Assembly (NCBI GenBank): GCA_958407995.1
Contig: CATYJU010000020.1
Location: forward strand, 1-34,244
Source of the DNA: an uncultured Collinsella sp.
GTDB lineage: Bacteria; Actinomycetota; Coriobacteriia; Coriobacteriales; Coriobacteriaceae
Direction: 5' to 3'
DNA length: 34,244 nucleotides
Under the pieces are notes generated by a model. The model had not been told where the DNA came from, did no database searches, and saw only the letters and a program-made list of their open reading frames with translations. The position numbers were made by a program, and so were the translations under genes. Shown here piece by piece: positions 1 through 7,105 of the stretch (positions within the stretch are counted from its first letter, which is position 1; the number at the start of each line of letters is the position of its first letter).

Positions 1-127
1 GGCCGGGACCGGGCTTGGTTTTGAAAACACTCCGCAGCGCGAGGCCCGCCTTTCCGTTGCTCCGTAGGAGCAGGAAAGGCGGGCCTCATGCGCGAGGACG
101 TTTTCAAAACCAAGCCCGGTCCCGGCC
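1..127. repeat. Giant near-perfect hairpin (127 bp)
   Basis: Outer arms 1-28 and 100-127 are perfect 28-bp inverted repeats (starting GGCCGGGACCGGGC). Inner arms 42-55 and 73-86 are perfect 14-bp inverted repeats (AGGCCCGCCTTTCC). A 6-bp apical stem (58-63 with 67-72) closes a GTA loop. The only poorly paired part is the two 13-nt segments 29-41 and 87-99. It lies 16 bp past the stop of the minus-strand ATPase gene and could act as its transcript end, but no T-run follows. It starts exactly at the window edge, so it may extend further left. It is more likely a mobile or REP-type element than a simple terminator. Confidence 0.85.
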
Positions 128-143
128 GGACAGCCCACGAACG

Positions 144-2096
144 CTACAGGTTCTTGACACCCATCGCGCGCATGGCGTTCAGGATGGCGATGATCGCCAC
201 GCCTACGTCGCCGAACACGGCAAGCCACATGTTGGCGATGCCCAGTGCCGCAAGCACCAGAATCAGCAACTTAATGCCCAGCGCAAAGATGATGTTCTGC
301 CAAACAATCGTCATGGTCTTGCGCGCCACGCGGATCGCGCGGGAGATGTTGGACGGCTTGTCATCCATGAGCACCACGTCGGCGGCCTCAATCGCGGCGT
401 CGGACCCCATGGCGCCCATGGCAATGCCAACGTCGGCACGGGTGAGCACGGGCGCATCATTGATGCCGTCGCCGACAAAGGCGAGCTTGCCCTTGCCGCT
501 TTCGGCTGCGAGCAGCGCTTCAACACGCTCGACCTTATCGCCCGGCAGGAGCTGCGCGTGGAACTCGTCGAGTCCGAGCTGCTTGGCCACCGCAGCAGCC
601 ACTTCCTCGCGGTCGCCCGTGAGCATGACGGTGCGCTTGACGCCGGCGGCGTGCAGGTCGCGAATCGTTTGCTCGGCATCGGCCTTAACGGTGTCTGCAA
701 TCACGATGTGGCCGGCGTACACGCCGTCAACGAGCACATGCAGAATCGTTCCGACGACCTCGCAATCGGGCGCTTCGACTCCGGCCGCGGCGAGCATCTT
801 TGCGTTGCCAACGACGACGTGCCTGCCGTCGATGTTCGCCGTCACGCCATGGCCCGCGTCGTTGGTGGAGTCGCTTACGCGCTTGGGGTCGACCTCGCCC
901 TGGTAGGCGACACGCACGGACTGCGCGATGGGGTGATCGGAGAACGACTCCGCAAGGGCTGCGACCTCGAGCAACGACTGCTCGGTATAGCCAGCCTCGG
1001 GGTGCACCGCAACGACCGAGAACGTGCCGTTGGTGAGGGTGCCCGTCTTGTCAAAGACGACGGTGTCCACATCGGCGAGCGTCTCGAGGTAGTTGGAGCC
1101 CTTGATGAGAACGCCCAGCTTGGAGGCGCCGCCGATGCCGCCAAAGAAGCTCAGCGGGACGCTGATCACGAGCGCGCACGGGCAGCTGACGACCAGGAAG
1201 GTCAGGCCGCGCAGGATCCAGTCGGACCAGGCGCCGGTGATCAAGCCGCCGCCGAGCGCGAGTACCGCGGCCGCGCCGGTGACGGCGGGCGTGTAGACGC
1301 GGGCGAAGCGCGTGATGAAGTTCTCGGTGCGCGCCTTCTTTTCGCTGGCGTTTTCTACGAGCTCCAGGACGCGCGCGACGGTGGACTCGCCAAAGGGCTT
1401 GGTGGTGCGCACGTGGATGAGCCCCGTCATGTTGATGCAACCGCTGATGATGTCGTCGCCGGACTTGGCGGGGCGGGGAACTGACTCGCCCGTGAGTGCG
1501 GCGGTGTCGAGCTGGGTTTCGCCTTCGACGATGACGCCGTCGATGGGCACGCGCTCGCCGGGCTTGACCGCAATCACGGTGCCGACGGCGATGTCATCGG
1601 GAAAGACCTGTTCGAGCGTGCCGTCGGCTTGCTCGACGTTAGCGTAGTCGGGCGCGATGTCCATCATGGCGCTGATCGACTTGCGGCTTTTGCCCACGGC
1701 ATATGCCTGGAACAGCTCGCCGACCTGGTAGAACAGCATGACGGCGGCGCCTTCGGCCATGTGCGGGTCGGTGTCGGGGAAGAGCACCATGGCAAACGCG
1801 CCGATGGTCGCGACGGCCATGAGGAAGCTCTCGTCGAACGCCTTGCCGCGGCGGATGTTGTTGTATGCCTTTTGGAGCACGTCGTAGCCGGCAATCAAAA
1901 AAGGCACGAGGAACAGTGCGAAGCTGGCGTAGATGTCGCCCGGGGTGCCGAATGCGGCAGTGAGGGTGCCGAGCTCATCGAGGGCGTACACCACGGCAAA
2001 AATGCCCAGCGCTACCAGGATGCGGTTGCGCTTATGCTCGAGTGACTCTTTTTTCTTGCGCTTCTTCTTTTTCTTCTTGGGGTCGGCGGTGGCCAT
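144..2096 (-). CDS. zntA: Zn/Cd/Pb-translocating P1B-type ATPase
   Basis: A 650-aa heavy-metal efflux pump in the inner membrane. Seen: TGES actuator loop (202-205), SCPCALVIS metal site (C305, C307), DKTGTLT phosphorylation site (D349), SDHP nucleotide-binding motif (H388), GDGIND hinge (about 542-547), and Lys609 and Asp630 in the last membrane segments. The CPC plus late Lys and Asp set is that of ZntA/CadA (P1B-2, Zn/Cd/Pb), not of copper pumps. There is no N-terminal HMA domain; that job falls to the separate HMA protein upstream. The N-terminus instead carries a Lys/Arg run (residues 7-16). The ATG at 2096 has a GGGAGG site just upstream; the frame is open further upstream but that extension overlaps the HMA gene. 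An ArsR-type operator (2121-2140) sits directly upstream, so the gene probably has its own metal-induced promoter. Confidence 0.95.
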   Translation of the reverse strand: MATADPKKKKKKRKKKESLEHKRNRILVALGIFAVVYALDELGTLTAAFGTPGDIYASFALFLVPFLIAGYDVLQKAYNNIRRGKAFDESFLMAVATIGAFAMVLFPDTDPHMAEGAAVMLFYQVGELFQAYAVGKSRKSISAMMDIAPDYANVEQADGTLEQVFPDDIAVGTVIAVKPGERVPIDGVIVEGETQLDTAALTGESVPRPAKSGDDIISGCINMTGLIHVRTTKPFGESTVARVLELVENASEKKARTENFITRFARVYTPAVTGAAAVLALGGGLITGAWSDWILRGLTFLVVSCPCALVISVPLSFFGGIGGASKLGVLIKGSNYLETLADVDTVVFDKTGTLTNGTFSVVAVHPEAGYTEQSLLEVAALAESFSDHPIAQSVRVAYQGEVDPKRVSDSTNDAGHGVTANIDGRHVVVGNAKMLAAAGVEAPDCEVVGTILHVLVDGVYAGHIVIADTVKADAEQTIRDLHAAGVKRTVMLTGDREEVAAAVAKQLGLDEFHAQLLPGDKVERVEALLAAESGKGKLAFVGDGINDAPVLTRADVGIAMGAMGSDAAIEAADVVLMDDKPSNISRAIRVARKTMTIVWQNIIFALGIKLLILVLAALGIANMWLAVFGDVGVAIIAILNAMRAMGVKNL

Positions 2097-2120
2097 GATT
2101 CGTATCCTCCCATTTGAATG

Positions 2121-2140
2121 TATGAACACTCGCTCATATA
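2121..2140. promoter_or_regulatory. ArsR/SmtB-type operator, copy 1 (ATPase promoter)
   Basis: TATGAACACTCGCTCATATA, 25 bp upstream of the ATPase start codon. It matches the two sites upstream of the repressor gene at 17 or more of 20 positions. ATATGA/TCATAT half-sites are usual for SmtB/CzrA-like regulators. This implies the ATPase is controlled separately from the repressor and HMA genes. Confidence 0.7.
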
Positions 2141-2152
2141 ATTTCGCGAGCA

Positions 2153-2175
2153 AAGGCCGCGGCAAGCGCGGCCTT
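2153..2175 (-). terminator. Hairpin between HMA and ATPase genes
   Basis: A perfect 9-bp stem (AAGGCCGCG with CGCGGCCTT) around GCAAG lies just past the stop of the HMA gene. Read on the minus strand it is followed only by a short T stretch (TTTGCTC), so it would terminate partially at best. Together with operator copy 1 it suggests the ATPase is not simply read through from the upstream genes. Confidence 0.45.
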
Positions 2176-2196
2176 GCGGGTTGGCGTAAACCTGGG

Positions 2197-2415
2197 CTAG
2201 AGAATGATCTCGCAGTCCGGCTCGGCGTCGGCGGTGAACTCCACAACGCGGTCGAGGACCTCGTCGAACTCGGCGTCATCGGCCTCGAGCGTCAACTTCT
2301 GGGTCATAAAGTTGACCGAAACGGACTTGACGCCATCGAGCTTGGCCAGCTCGTCCTGAAGCTCACGCGCGCAGTTGGCGCAGTCGATCTCGTCGAGTTT
2401 AAACTGCTTTTTCAT
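2197..2415 (-). CDS. Stand-alone heavy-metal-associated (HMA) domain protein
   Basis: A 72-aa protein consisting of one ferredoxin-like HMA domain. The metal-binding motif is DCANCA (Cys12, Cys15), followed by the usual GVKSVSVNF strand. A further Cys occurs in a C-terminal EPDC motif, as in single-HMA proteins of anaerobic Firmicutes. It probably delivers zinc or cadmium to the neighbouring ATPase, which lacks its own HMA domain. ATG at 2415 is preceded by AAAGGA. It lies between the repressor gene (63 bp upstream) and the ATPase gene, and is likely co-transcribed with the repressor. Chaperone versus buffer role cannot be decided from sequence. Confidence 0.9.
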   Translation of the reverse strand: MKKQFKLDEIDCANCARELQDELAKLDGVKSVSVNFMTQKLTLEADDAEFDEVLDRVVEFTADAEPDCEIIL

Positions 2416-2478
2416 GGTGGATTCCTTTCCCCGTATTTGCGGCTTGGGTGCAGGCCGCGCTGGTACCGTGGTTGGTCG

Positions 2479-2844
2479 CTATTCGCAGATGTGGCTCATG
2501 CCCTGGTTGAGCATGGTGTAGACGTGGTCGTCGGCGAGCGAGTATAGGATATTGCGCCCGTCGCGCCGGAATTTAACCAGGTGCGACTGCTTGAGTGTGC
2601 GCAGCTGGTGCGACACCGCGGACTGCGAGGTTTCGGTCGCTTCGGCGATGTCCGCCACGCAGAGCTCGCGGCCCATGAGGGCATAGAGGATCTTGATGCG
2701 CGTGGTGTCGCTGAAGACCTTGAACAGGTCGGCGAGGTCGTAGAGAAGCTCCTCGTCGGGAAGGTCCTCGGGCGAGCAGGTGGTGGGAATCGCGGGTTCG
2801 GTGGCCTCGATGTCGGGTTTCGTTTCATCAACGCGGATGCTCAT
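2479..2844 (-). CDS. ArsR/SmtB-family zinc-responsive repressor
   Basis: A 121-aa winged-helix repressor. The recognition helix is in SQSAVSHQLRTLK, preceded by ELCVADIAEA, the alpha-3 region that in CadC-like proteins holds the Cys site. The C-terminal helix carries a complete alpha-5 zinc site: Asp105, His107, His118 and Glu121, with the spacing of SmtB/CzrA (DxH, then HxxE eleven residues after the first His). The alpha-3 Cys pair of CadC is reduced to one Cys. This predicts a zinc sensor using the alpha-5 site that releases DNA when metal-loaded. ATG at 2844 has AAAGGA upstream. Two operator copies lie in its promoter region, so it should repress itself. Confidence 0.92.
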   Translation of the reverse strand: MSIRVDETKPDIEATEPAIPTTCSPEDLPDEELLYDLADLFKVFSDTTRIKILYALMGRELCVADIAEATETSQSAVSHQLRTLKQSHLVKFRRDGRNILYSLADDHVYTMLNQGMSHICE

Positions 2845-2859
2845 TGCAATATCCTTTCA

Positions 2860-2879
2860 TATGAACATGCGCTCATATA
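2860..2879. promoter_or_regulatory. ArsR/SmtB-type operator, copy 2
   Basis: TATGAACATGCGCTCATATA lies immediately upstream of the repressor gene's ribosome binding site. It differs from copy 1 at only two or three positions in the spacer. Position next to the repressor start fits autoregulation. Confidence 0.75.
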
Positions 2880-2892
2880 ACTTGCTTCCGAT

Positions 2893-2912
2893 TATATGAG
2901 TGTATGTTCATA
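2893..2912. promoter_or_regulatory. ArsR/SmtB-type operator, copy 3 (inverted)
   Basis: Read on the minus strand this is TATGAACATACACTCATATA, the same site as copies 1 and 2. It lies 13 bp from copy 2, so the repressor promoter has two adjacent operators in opposite orientation. Confidence 0.7.
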
Positions 2913-3263
2913 TGTCAATGACGTTCAGGTAATTCGTTGCACAAAATGATGGGGAATAGTGGACGAGATCCCGGAGTGAGCGGTTTTGATAGCCGATGCC
3001 GGGGTGGGTGCCCCTGAGCCGTGCAAAAATTGGAGTATTCTGCAACGATAGGGGGTCCGTTAATTTATTGCAGGCCATATAATGCAGTTCAAGAGTTATC
3101 TTAGGGTGTGAATCCGATGAGTTCTTCCTCAAATGTTGCCTAACGCTCTCACGCAAGAGTGATTTCGCTTCACATTTGGATCCACTCGAGGGTGATAGAC
3201 ACCCGGCTCTGCTGAATACTCGCAATTTTGCACGTCGCTAAGGTGCCCACCTTGTTAGCCGGT
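2913..3263. other. Gene-free gap with a candidate repeat at 2934-3048
   Basis: No supported gene. Reading frames here lack ribosome binding sites and family similarity. The segment 2934-3048 is bounded by the inverted 8-mers TCGTTGCA (2934-2941) and TGCAACGA (3041-3048). Its interior holds a GC-rich imperfect hairpin around GGGGTGGGTGCCCC (3001-3014). It looks like a small non-coding element sitting between the metal locus and the accessory nuclease-like gene. Base composition becomes more AT-rich from about 3015 onward. Confidence 0.4.
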
Positions 3264-4454
3264 CTAGCTTCCGGCCCCGAAGATCCTGCCCTCGGGCGCG
3301 AAGCTGCTTGTTTGGTTGAGTGATGGGCTGTCGGGTTCGACAGTCTGCATGTCATCGATTGCCGGAGCCTCGTTAATCGTCGGATCGTCCAATGTGATGC
3401 CTTCGAGCATTGCTTTTTCGAGGTCGATTCGTTGGCGCTCTTCGGAATCCTGGCGAAGCTCCTTCTGAATTCGCTTTTTCTCTTCTATAAACCTTCTGAG
3501 CACAAACTGTCTCAGGTCCTCTTGCATGATTTGAAAGTCTTTTGGCAGACGCGAGGGGCGTACGCCCTCTTTCCGCTGGATTGCTTCCATGACCCTAACA
3601 AAAGAGCTGGCATGCATAAAGGAATAACGGCTGACGGTGATGATTCCGTACCCCATGGACGCAAGTGCATTCTTGCGCTCCTCATCGATGGCGCGGTCTT
3701 CTTCCGCGTCATGATAAAAACCGTTGTATTCAATGTCTGTGCGAGATTTCTTTAGATACGCATCCATAAAGAACTTTTTGCGTCTCGTGAGATTCTTTGC
3801 GGCAGTGGTGACCTGCACCTCGTAATCGGTCTCAATTCCCTTAATACCAAGCCCTCCTTCGCTTTTGGGCAGCGTTAGCATCATGACAAAGGCCGTTTCC
3901 ATAGGAGACCGGCATCCGTCGCGCACACATTGGATCGCCTTTCGGGCAAGAGCCAGACCGTCGCATCTGGTAATGGAATTAAAGAACTGTTTTAATCTCT
4001 CGGTCGAGGTGAGCGCGAAACGCTCGGTATAGGAGGTGGAAGAGTCGGTTCCAAGGGAGTAAGCGCTGCACAGTTCAAAGTAGTACTCCACTAGTTCGCG
4101 AAAAGAAAGATAGGTGGCGGCCTGAAGTGCGCAAAGCTCAACGCCAACAACGAAGATGCCATCTTTAAGCTCTACAAAGCGTGAGTTCGAGAATCGTTTT
4201 GAAGAAACGTGGCATTGACAGTCCATCGCGTAGCGCGCGTTCCTGCGATCAAACACCATTACCTCGAGGGAATCATTTGCGTCGAGGGAAACATCATGTT
4301 TGGTGAGCCATTCTGCGGCTGCGTCGAGGAGCGTTCCGGTGGGACATGATCCGTAAATCGCGGCAGGACTACAGGACTCGATGCCTTTCGCAGACACCGA
4401 ATGCGCGGCCTGGTAGACCGCTTTTGCAGTGGTGTGTGACAATACGATACTCAT
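3264..4454 (-). CDS. Accessory protein with PD-(D/E)XK (DUF559/Vsr-like) domain
   Basis: A 396-aa protein. Residues about 185-282 look like a DUF559/Vsr-type nuclease fold: Glu186 in SPMET, Asp231 in FFMDAYL, then IEYNGFYH (Glu242, Asn244, His248) and GYGIITVSRYSF. The usual E-x-D-G-x-x-H motif thus has Asn in place of Asp. The first ~150 residues (GTLLDAAAEWL, then DGIFVVGVELCALQAATYL) resemble the region before DUF559 domains in AbiEi-like antitoxin proteins; this is a weak resemblance. A charged helix (320-350) and a disordered tail follow. GC is lower than in neighbours. There is no Shine-Dalgarno before the ATG at 4454; a TATATA box lies only about 5 bp upstream, so the transcript may be leaderless. 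Function unknown; defence or an abortive-infection role is conceivable. Confidence 0.75.
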   Translation of the reverse strand: MSIVLSHTTAKAVYQAAHSVSAKGIESCSPAAIYGSCPTGTLLDAAAEWLTKHDVSLDANDSLEVMVFDRRNARYAMDCQCHVSSKRFSNSRFVELKDGIFVVGVELCALQAATYLSFRELVEYYFELCSAYSLGTDSSTSYTERFALTSTERLKQFFNSITRCDGLALARKAIQCVRDGCRSPMETAFVMMLTLPKSEGGLGIKGIETDYEVQVTTAAKNLTRRKKFFMDAYLKKSRTDIEYNGFYHDAEEDRAIDEERKNALASMGYGIITVSRYSFMHASSFVRVMEAIQRKEGVRPSRLPKDFQIMQEDLRQFVLRRFIEEKKRIQKELRQDSEERQRIDLEKAMLEGITLDDPTINEAPAIDDMQTVEPDSPSLNQTSSFAPEGRIFGAGS

Positions 4455-4805
4455 GATATATATCGTGTCAGCTAATGCCGTGTTGACGGTGCTGAGTGGA
4501 AAAGCCGTTTTAGAGGTCTAACCAAATGCTGTCCAAAAGCTTGACGCAATTATGAGTTGGTATGCCCTAAATAAAAGTTTTCGCAGCTTAGCTATAGCAT
4601 ATAAATACTCAATTGCCGCACATTTGATAGTGATGCATCACCATCCGACAACGAATTACGTGTCGGGAATTGGCCGAAATCGTTCAAAATGAGGGTTCAG
4701 AATTTGTGATGGCTGATCTATCTGTGGAACGTAGGGCGGCCCCGCTGCGGGGTTTCCCGCTGCGAGGCCGCTTGTGATCTACGCCGGAGTTTGTCGTAGA
4801 CGTTT
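4455..4805. other. AT-rich gene-free gap
   Basis: No gene seen. It contains a perfect 12-bp palindrome GTGATGCATCAC (4630-4641), a CGACA/TGTCG inverted repeat just after it (about 4647-4666), and the GATATATATC palindrome next to the start of the accessory gene. The low GC continues the composition of that gene, so the whole 3015-4700 stretch may have been acquired together. Confidence 0.5.
4736..4771 (-). terminator. GC-rich hairpin downstream of the exonuclease gene
   Basis: GCGGCC (4736-4741) pairs with GGCCGC (4766-4771), with an inner CCCCGC/GCGGGG hairpin as an alternative fold. It is about 35 bp past the exonuclease stop on the minus strand. No clear T-run follows, so termination is only a guess. 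Confidence 0.3.
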
Positions 4806-5774
4806 CTACTTGGCAAACAGGTTCTTGAGGTTGAACTCGGCTTGGACGGTGCGAAGCATGAGGTCGGTGTCGTCCAGGCCCAGATGCTGCTCGCTGGCGT
4901 CGGCGGCGAGGGTGCCACGGCGGCGCGCCCAGTTCTCGAGCGCGGCGGGCGCGGACTCGCGGGGGAGCGAGCGCACGTCGGCGTCCAGGCTGCGGCAGAT
5001 CTGGCGTGAATCGATGACGATGATCTTACCGGCGCGGCGTGCCTCGGCGTAGCCGTCCAGGTGGATCTTGAACCAGCTGTCCTCAAACGCGGCGTTGTGT
5101 GCCATGTACGGGTACTTCTTCATGAGCTTGAGCAGCTGCTTCTGCAGTTCCTTGTTCTCGCGGAAGGGCGTTTTGCCGTCGATGTCGTCCCAGGTGATGT
5201 GGTGGATATTCGACAACGGCACATCCTCGCCGCGGTAGATGTCGGGCAGACCGCAGTAGTGTGCCTCGGCGTCGTGCGGGACGGCGTCGCTGGTGAGCTC
5301 CATGATCTCCCAGCCCACGTTGATGATGTAGCCGCGCTCGGGTGCACGGCCGGTGGTCTCGATGTCGATACCGAGCACGGTGCCCTGGATGGGCTTGCGG
5401 GCGTAGGCCACGCCGAGCGCGTCGCGGTCGCCGCGGATTTCGCGCATAACGGACGCGGCGGTGCGCTTTTGCATCTTGCCGATGGCGGCGCAGGTGTCGG
5501 CATCGGACAGACCGCGCGAAAGCGTCGCGGGCGTCACGTTGCGCAGGCGCGCCTCGCCAATCTGGTCGCACAGGTCGCGGTTGCGGTCGGCCAGGTCGCG
5601 CACGGTGGCAAAGTCGAAGCCGGGGTCGCCCTCGGCAGTAAAATACTCGGTCTCGAGCACCTTGAGGGCCTCCTCGCCCTTCTGGCGCTCGGACTCCATG
5701 GCGCCGTGATCGCCATAGATAAACATGGGAATAAACGGCTGGCGCTCGTATTCGAGTGCTTGTGAAACGTTCAT
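4806..5774 (-). CDS. DnaQ-like DEDDh 3'-5' exonuclease domain protein
   Basis: A 322-aa protein. Residues about 132-310 form a DEDDh exonuclease domain: DIETTG (Asp137, Glu139) for ExoI, AHNAAFED (His226 to Asp232) for ExoII, and HLGLDD (His297, Asp302) for ExoIII with the H-x4-D spacing of the DEDDh class. The ExoII acidic residue is one position later than in the usual HNAxFD motif. The N-terminal ~130 residues are helical and not recognised. It is not long enough to be PolC and is probably a nuclease of the DNA polymerase III epsilon/RNase T superfamily with an unknown substrate. ATG at 5774 has AAGGAG seven bases upstream. It diverges from the metal exporter gene. Confidence 0.85.
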   Translation of the reverse strand: MNVSQALEYERQPFIPMFIYGDHGAMESERQKGEEALKVLETEYFTAEGDPGFDFATVRDLADRNRDLCDQIGEARLRNVTPATLSRGLSDADTCAAIGKMQKRTAASVMREIRGDRDALGVAYARKPIQGTVLGIDIETTGRAPERGYIINVGWEIMELTSDAVPHDAEAHYCGLPDIYRGEDVPLSNIHHITWDDIDGKTPFRENKELQKQLLKLMKKYPYMAHNAAFEDSWFKIHLDGYAEARRAGKIIVIDSRQICRSLDADVRSLPRESAPAALENWARRRGTLAADASEQHLGLDDTDLMLRTVQAEFNLKNLFAK

Positions 5775-5866
5775 ATAACTGCTCCTTGGATGGGCCGCGT
5801 CGTGCGGCTCAGGGTCATTAAGATGTGGCGAGATGATAGTTTACCATGGGCAACTATTGGCATCGC

Positions 5867-5914
5867 GCCTAGGACAACTACAATACCCTAGTTGACCGCT
5901 AGGACTTTTACAAT
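5867..5914. promoter_or_regulatory. Repeated CTAGGAC motif upstream of the metal exporter
   Basis: Two direct copies of a CTAGGAC...TACAAT motif lie 30 bp apart (5867-5884 and 5897-5914), 33 bp before the exporter start. Between and across them are an inverted CAACTA/TAGTTG pair (5875-5880, 5889-5894) and CTAGG/CCTAG. The 30-bp phasing (about three helical turns) fits a regulator site. No yybP-ykoY manganese riboswitch was recognised here. Confidence 0.4.
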
Positions 5915-5946
5915 GCTGCCGAAAGACACGAAAGGTTCCATCCGTC

Positions 5947-7038
5947 ATGGATTTACTGATTGATATTCTGCTCGACGCCGGCAAGGACACGCTGTCGCTG
6001 GTGCCGTTTTTGTTGGTGACGTATCTTGCTCTCGAGACACTTGAGCACGTTGCGGGCGACCGCGTCAACGGCGCTATCAAGCGCGCCGGCGCTGCGGGTC
6101 CCGTGGTTGGCTCGCTGCTGGGCATTGTGCCGCAGTGCGGATTTTCGGCCATGGCAGCAACGCTGTACGCCGGCCGTGTCGTGACCTTGGGCACGTTGGT
6201 GGCGGTGTTCCTTTCGACCTCCGACGAGATGCTGCCGCTGCTACTTGCCGAGCAGGTTCCCGTGCAGACTATGGCGATGCTTTTGGCTTCGAAAGCGCTG
6301 ATCGCACTGGTCACGGGTTTTATCGTGGACGCTGCCATTCGCGGCCTGCGCCGTAACGCCCGCGCGCACGCGGCGATTCGCCGTACCGTGCTGGGAACCG
6401 CGGCCAACCCGGCCCACGTGAACTGCGCGCACGACGACCACAGCGGTGGTGACATCATCGACGAGGTGGCCGAGGCAGGCGTGAGCGCCGACCACATCCA
6501 CGAGCTGTGCGAGCGCGACCATTGCGGTTGTGATGATGAAGATGAACACGAGCACGACCACGGACACAGCCATGATCACGGTCACACGGGCGAGCATGAG
6601 CACCACCACGGCCACAGCCACGACCACTCCCACGAGGGCGCGCCCGTTCTGTCGATTATCCGCAGCGCGATCTCGCACACTGTGCAGGTTTCGGTTTTTA
6701 TTTTCCTGGTGACGCTGGTCCTGGTCGCCGTGCTCGAGACCTTCGGCGAGTCCGCGATCGAGCAGTTCCTGTGTGGCAACGAGACGCTCGCCGTCTTGGG
6801 TTCGGCGCTTGTCGGGCTGATTCCCAATTGCTCGGCGAGCGTGGTCATTACGCAACTATATCTGGAAGGCGCGCTGCAACTGGCGCCGATGCTCGCCGGC
6901 ACGCTCATTTCCGCCGGCGTGGGTTATCTGGTGCTGTTCCGCACCAACCGCAGCGCCCGCGAAAATGCCGTGTTCCTGATCATGATGTACGTCATCGGCG
7001 CTGGCTGGGGCCTCATCCTCTCCGCCGTTGGCCTTTAA
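5947..7038 (+). CDS. Putative 10-TM metal (manganese?) exporter with His-rich loop
   Basis: A 363-aa membrane protein with two homologous halves. Half one has LGIVPQCGFSAMAATLYAG (about 58-76) and STSDE (90-94). Half two has LIPNCSASVVITQLY (291-305) and TLISAGVGYLVLF (319-331). This is the pattern of the ArsP_2/DUF2899 family, annotated as putative heavy-metal or manganese exporters. The halves are joined by a hydrophilic loop (about 152-232) containing 15 His among residues 201-229 plus Cys-containing CERDHCGC, a likely metal sensor or buffer. GAAAGG precedes the ATG by about 10 bases. Substrate cannot be fixed from sequence; manganese comes from family naming, zinc would also suit the loop. 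Confidence 0.85.
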   Translation: MDLLIDILLDAGKDTLSLVPFLLVTYLALETLEHVAGDRVNGAIKRAGAAGPVVGSLLGIVPQCGFSAMAATLYAGRVVTLGTLVAVFLSTSDEMLPLLLAEQVPVQTMAMLLASKALIALVTGFIVDAAIRGLRRNARAHAAIRRTVLGTAANPAHVNCAHDDHSGGDIIDEVAEAGVSADHIHELCERDHCGCDDEDEHEHDHGHSHDHGHTGEHEHHHGHSHDHSHEGAPVLSIIRSAISHTVQVSVFIFLVTLVLVAVLETFGESAIEQFLCGNETLAVLGSALVGLIPNCSASVVITQLYLEGALQLAPMLAGTLISAGVGYLVLFRTNRSARENAVFLIMMYVIGAGWGLILSAVGL

Positions 7039-7069
7039 GTAGATTATTGGGACACGTCTTACGATCTAC
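7039..7069 (+). repeat. GTAGATT hairpin repeat, copy 1
   Basis: Starts at the base after the exporter stop codon. Ends GTAGAT/ATCTAC are inverted and the core is TTGGGACACG. It matches the reverse complement of 7109-7139 at 24 of 31 positions, so the two form an inverted pair. Confidence 0.6.
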
Positions 7070-7105
7070 CCCTGTGACCAGGGCATTTCCCGCTGCCAAA
7101 ACAAA

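Noticed and set aside
15..1484. Long plus-strand reading frame (489 codons) opposite the zinc ATPase
   Set aside because: It is the mirror of a strongly supported ATPase on the other strand, has no ribosome binding site, and its protein lacks any family motif. Long antisense frames are expected in this GC-rich DNA.
2908..3225. Minus-strand 105-codon frame in the gap before the accessory gene
   Set aside because: No ribosome binding site, no family motif, and it runs through the candidate repeat and operator 3.
5775..5946. yybP-ykoY manganese riboswitch before the exporter
   Set aside because: I could not find its conserved loops in this 172-bp gap.
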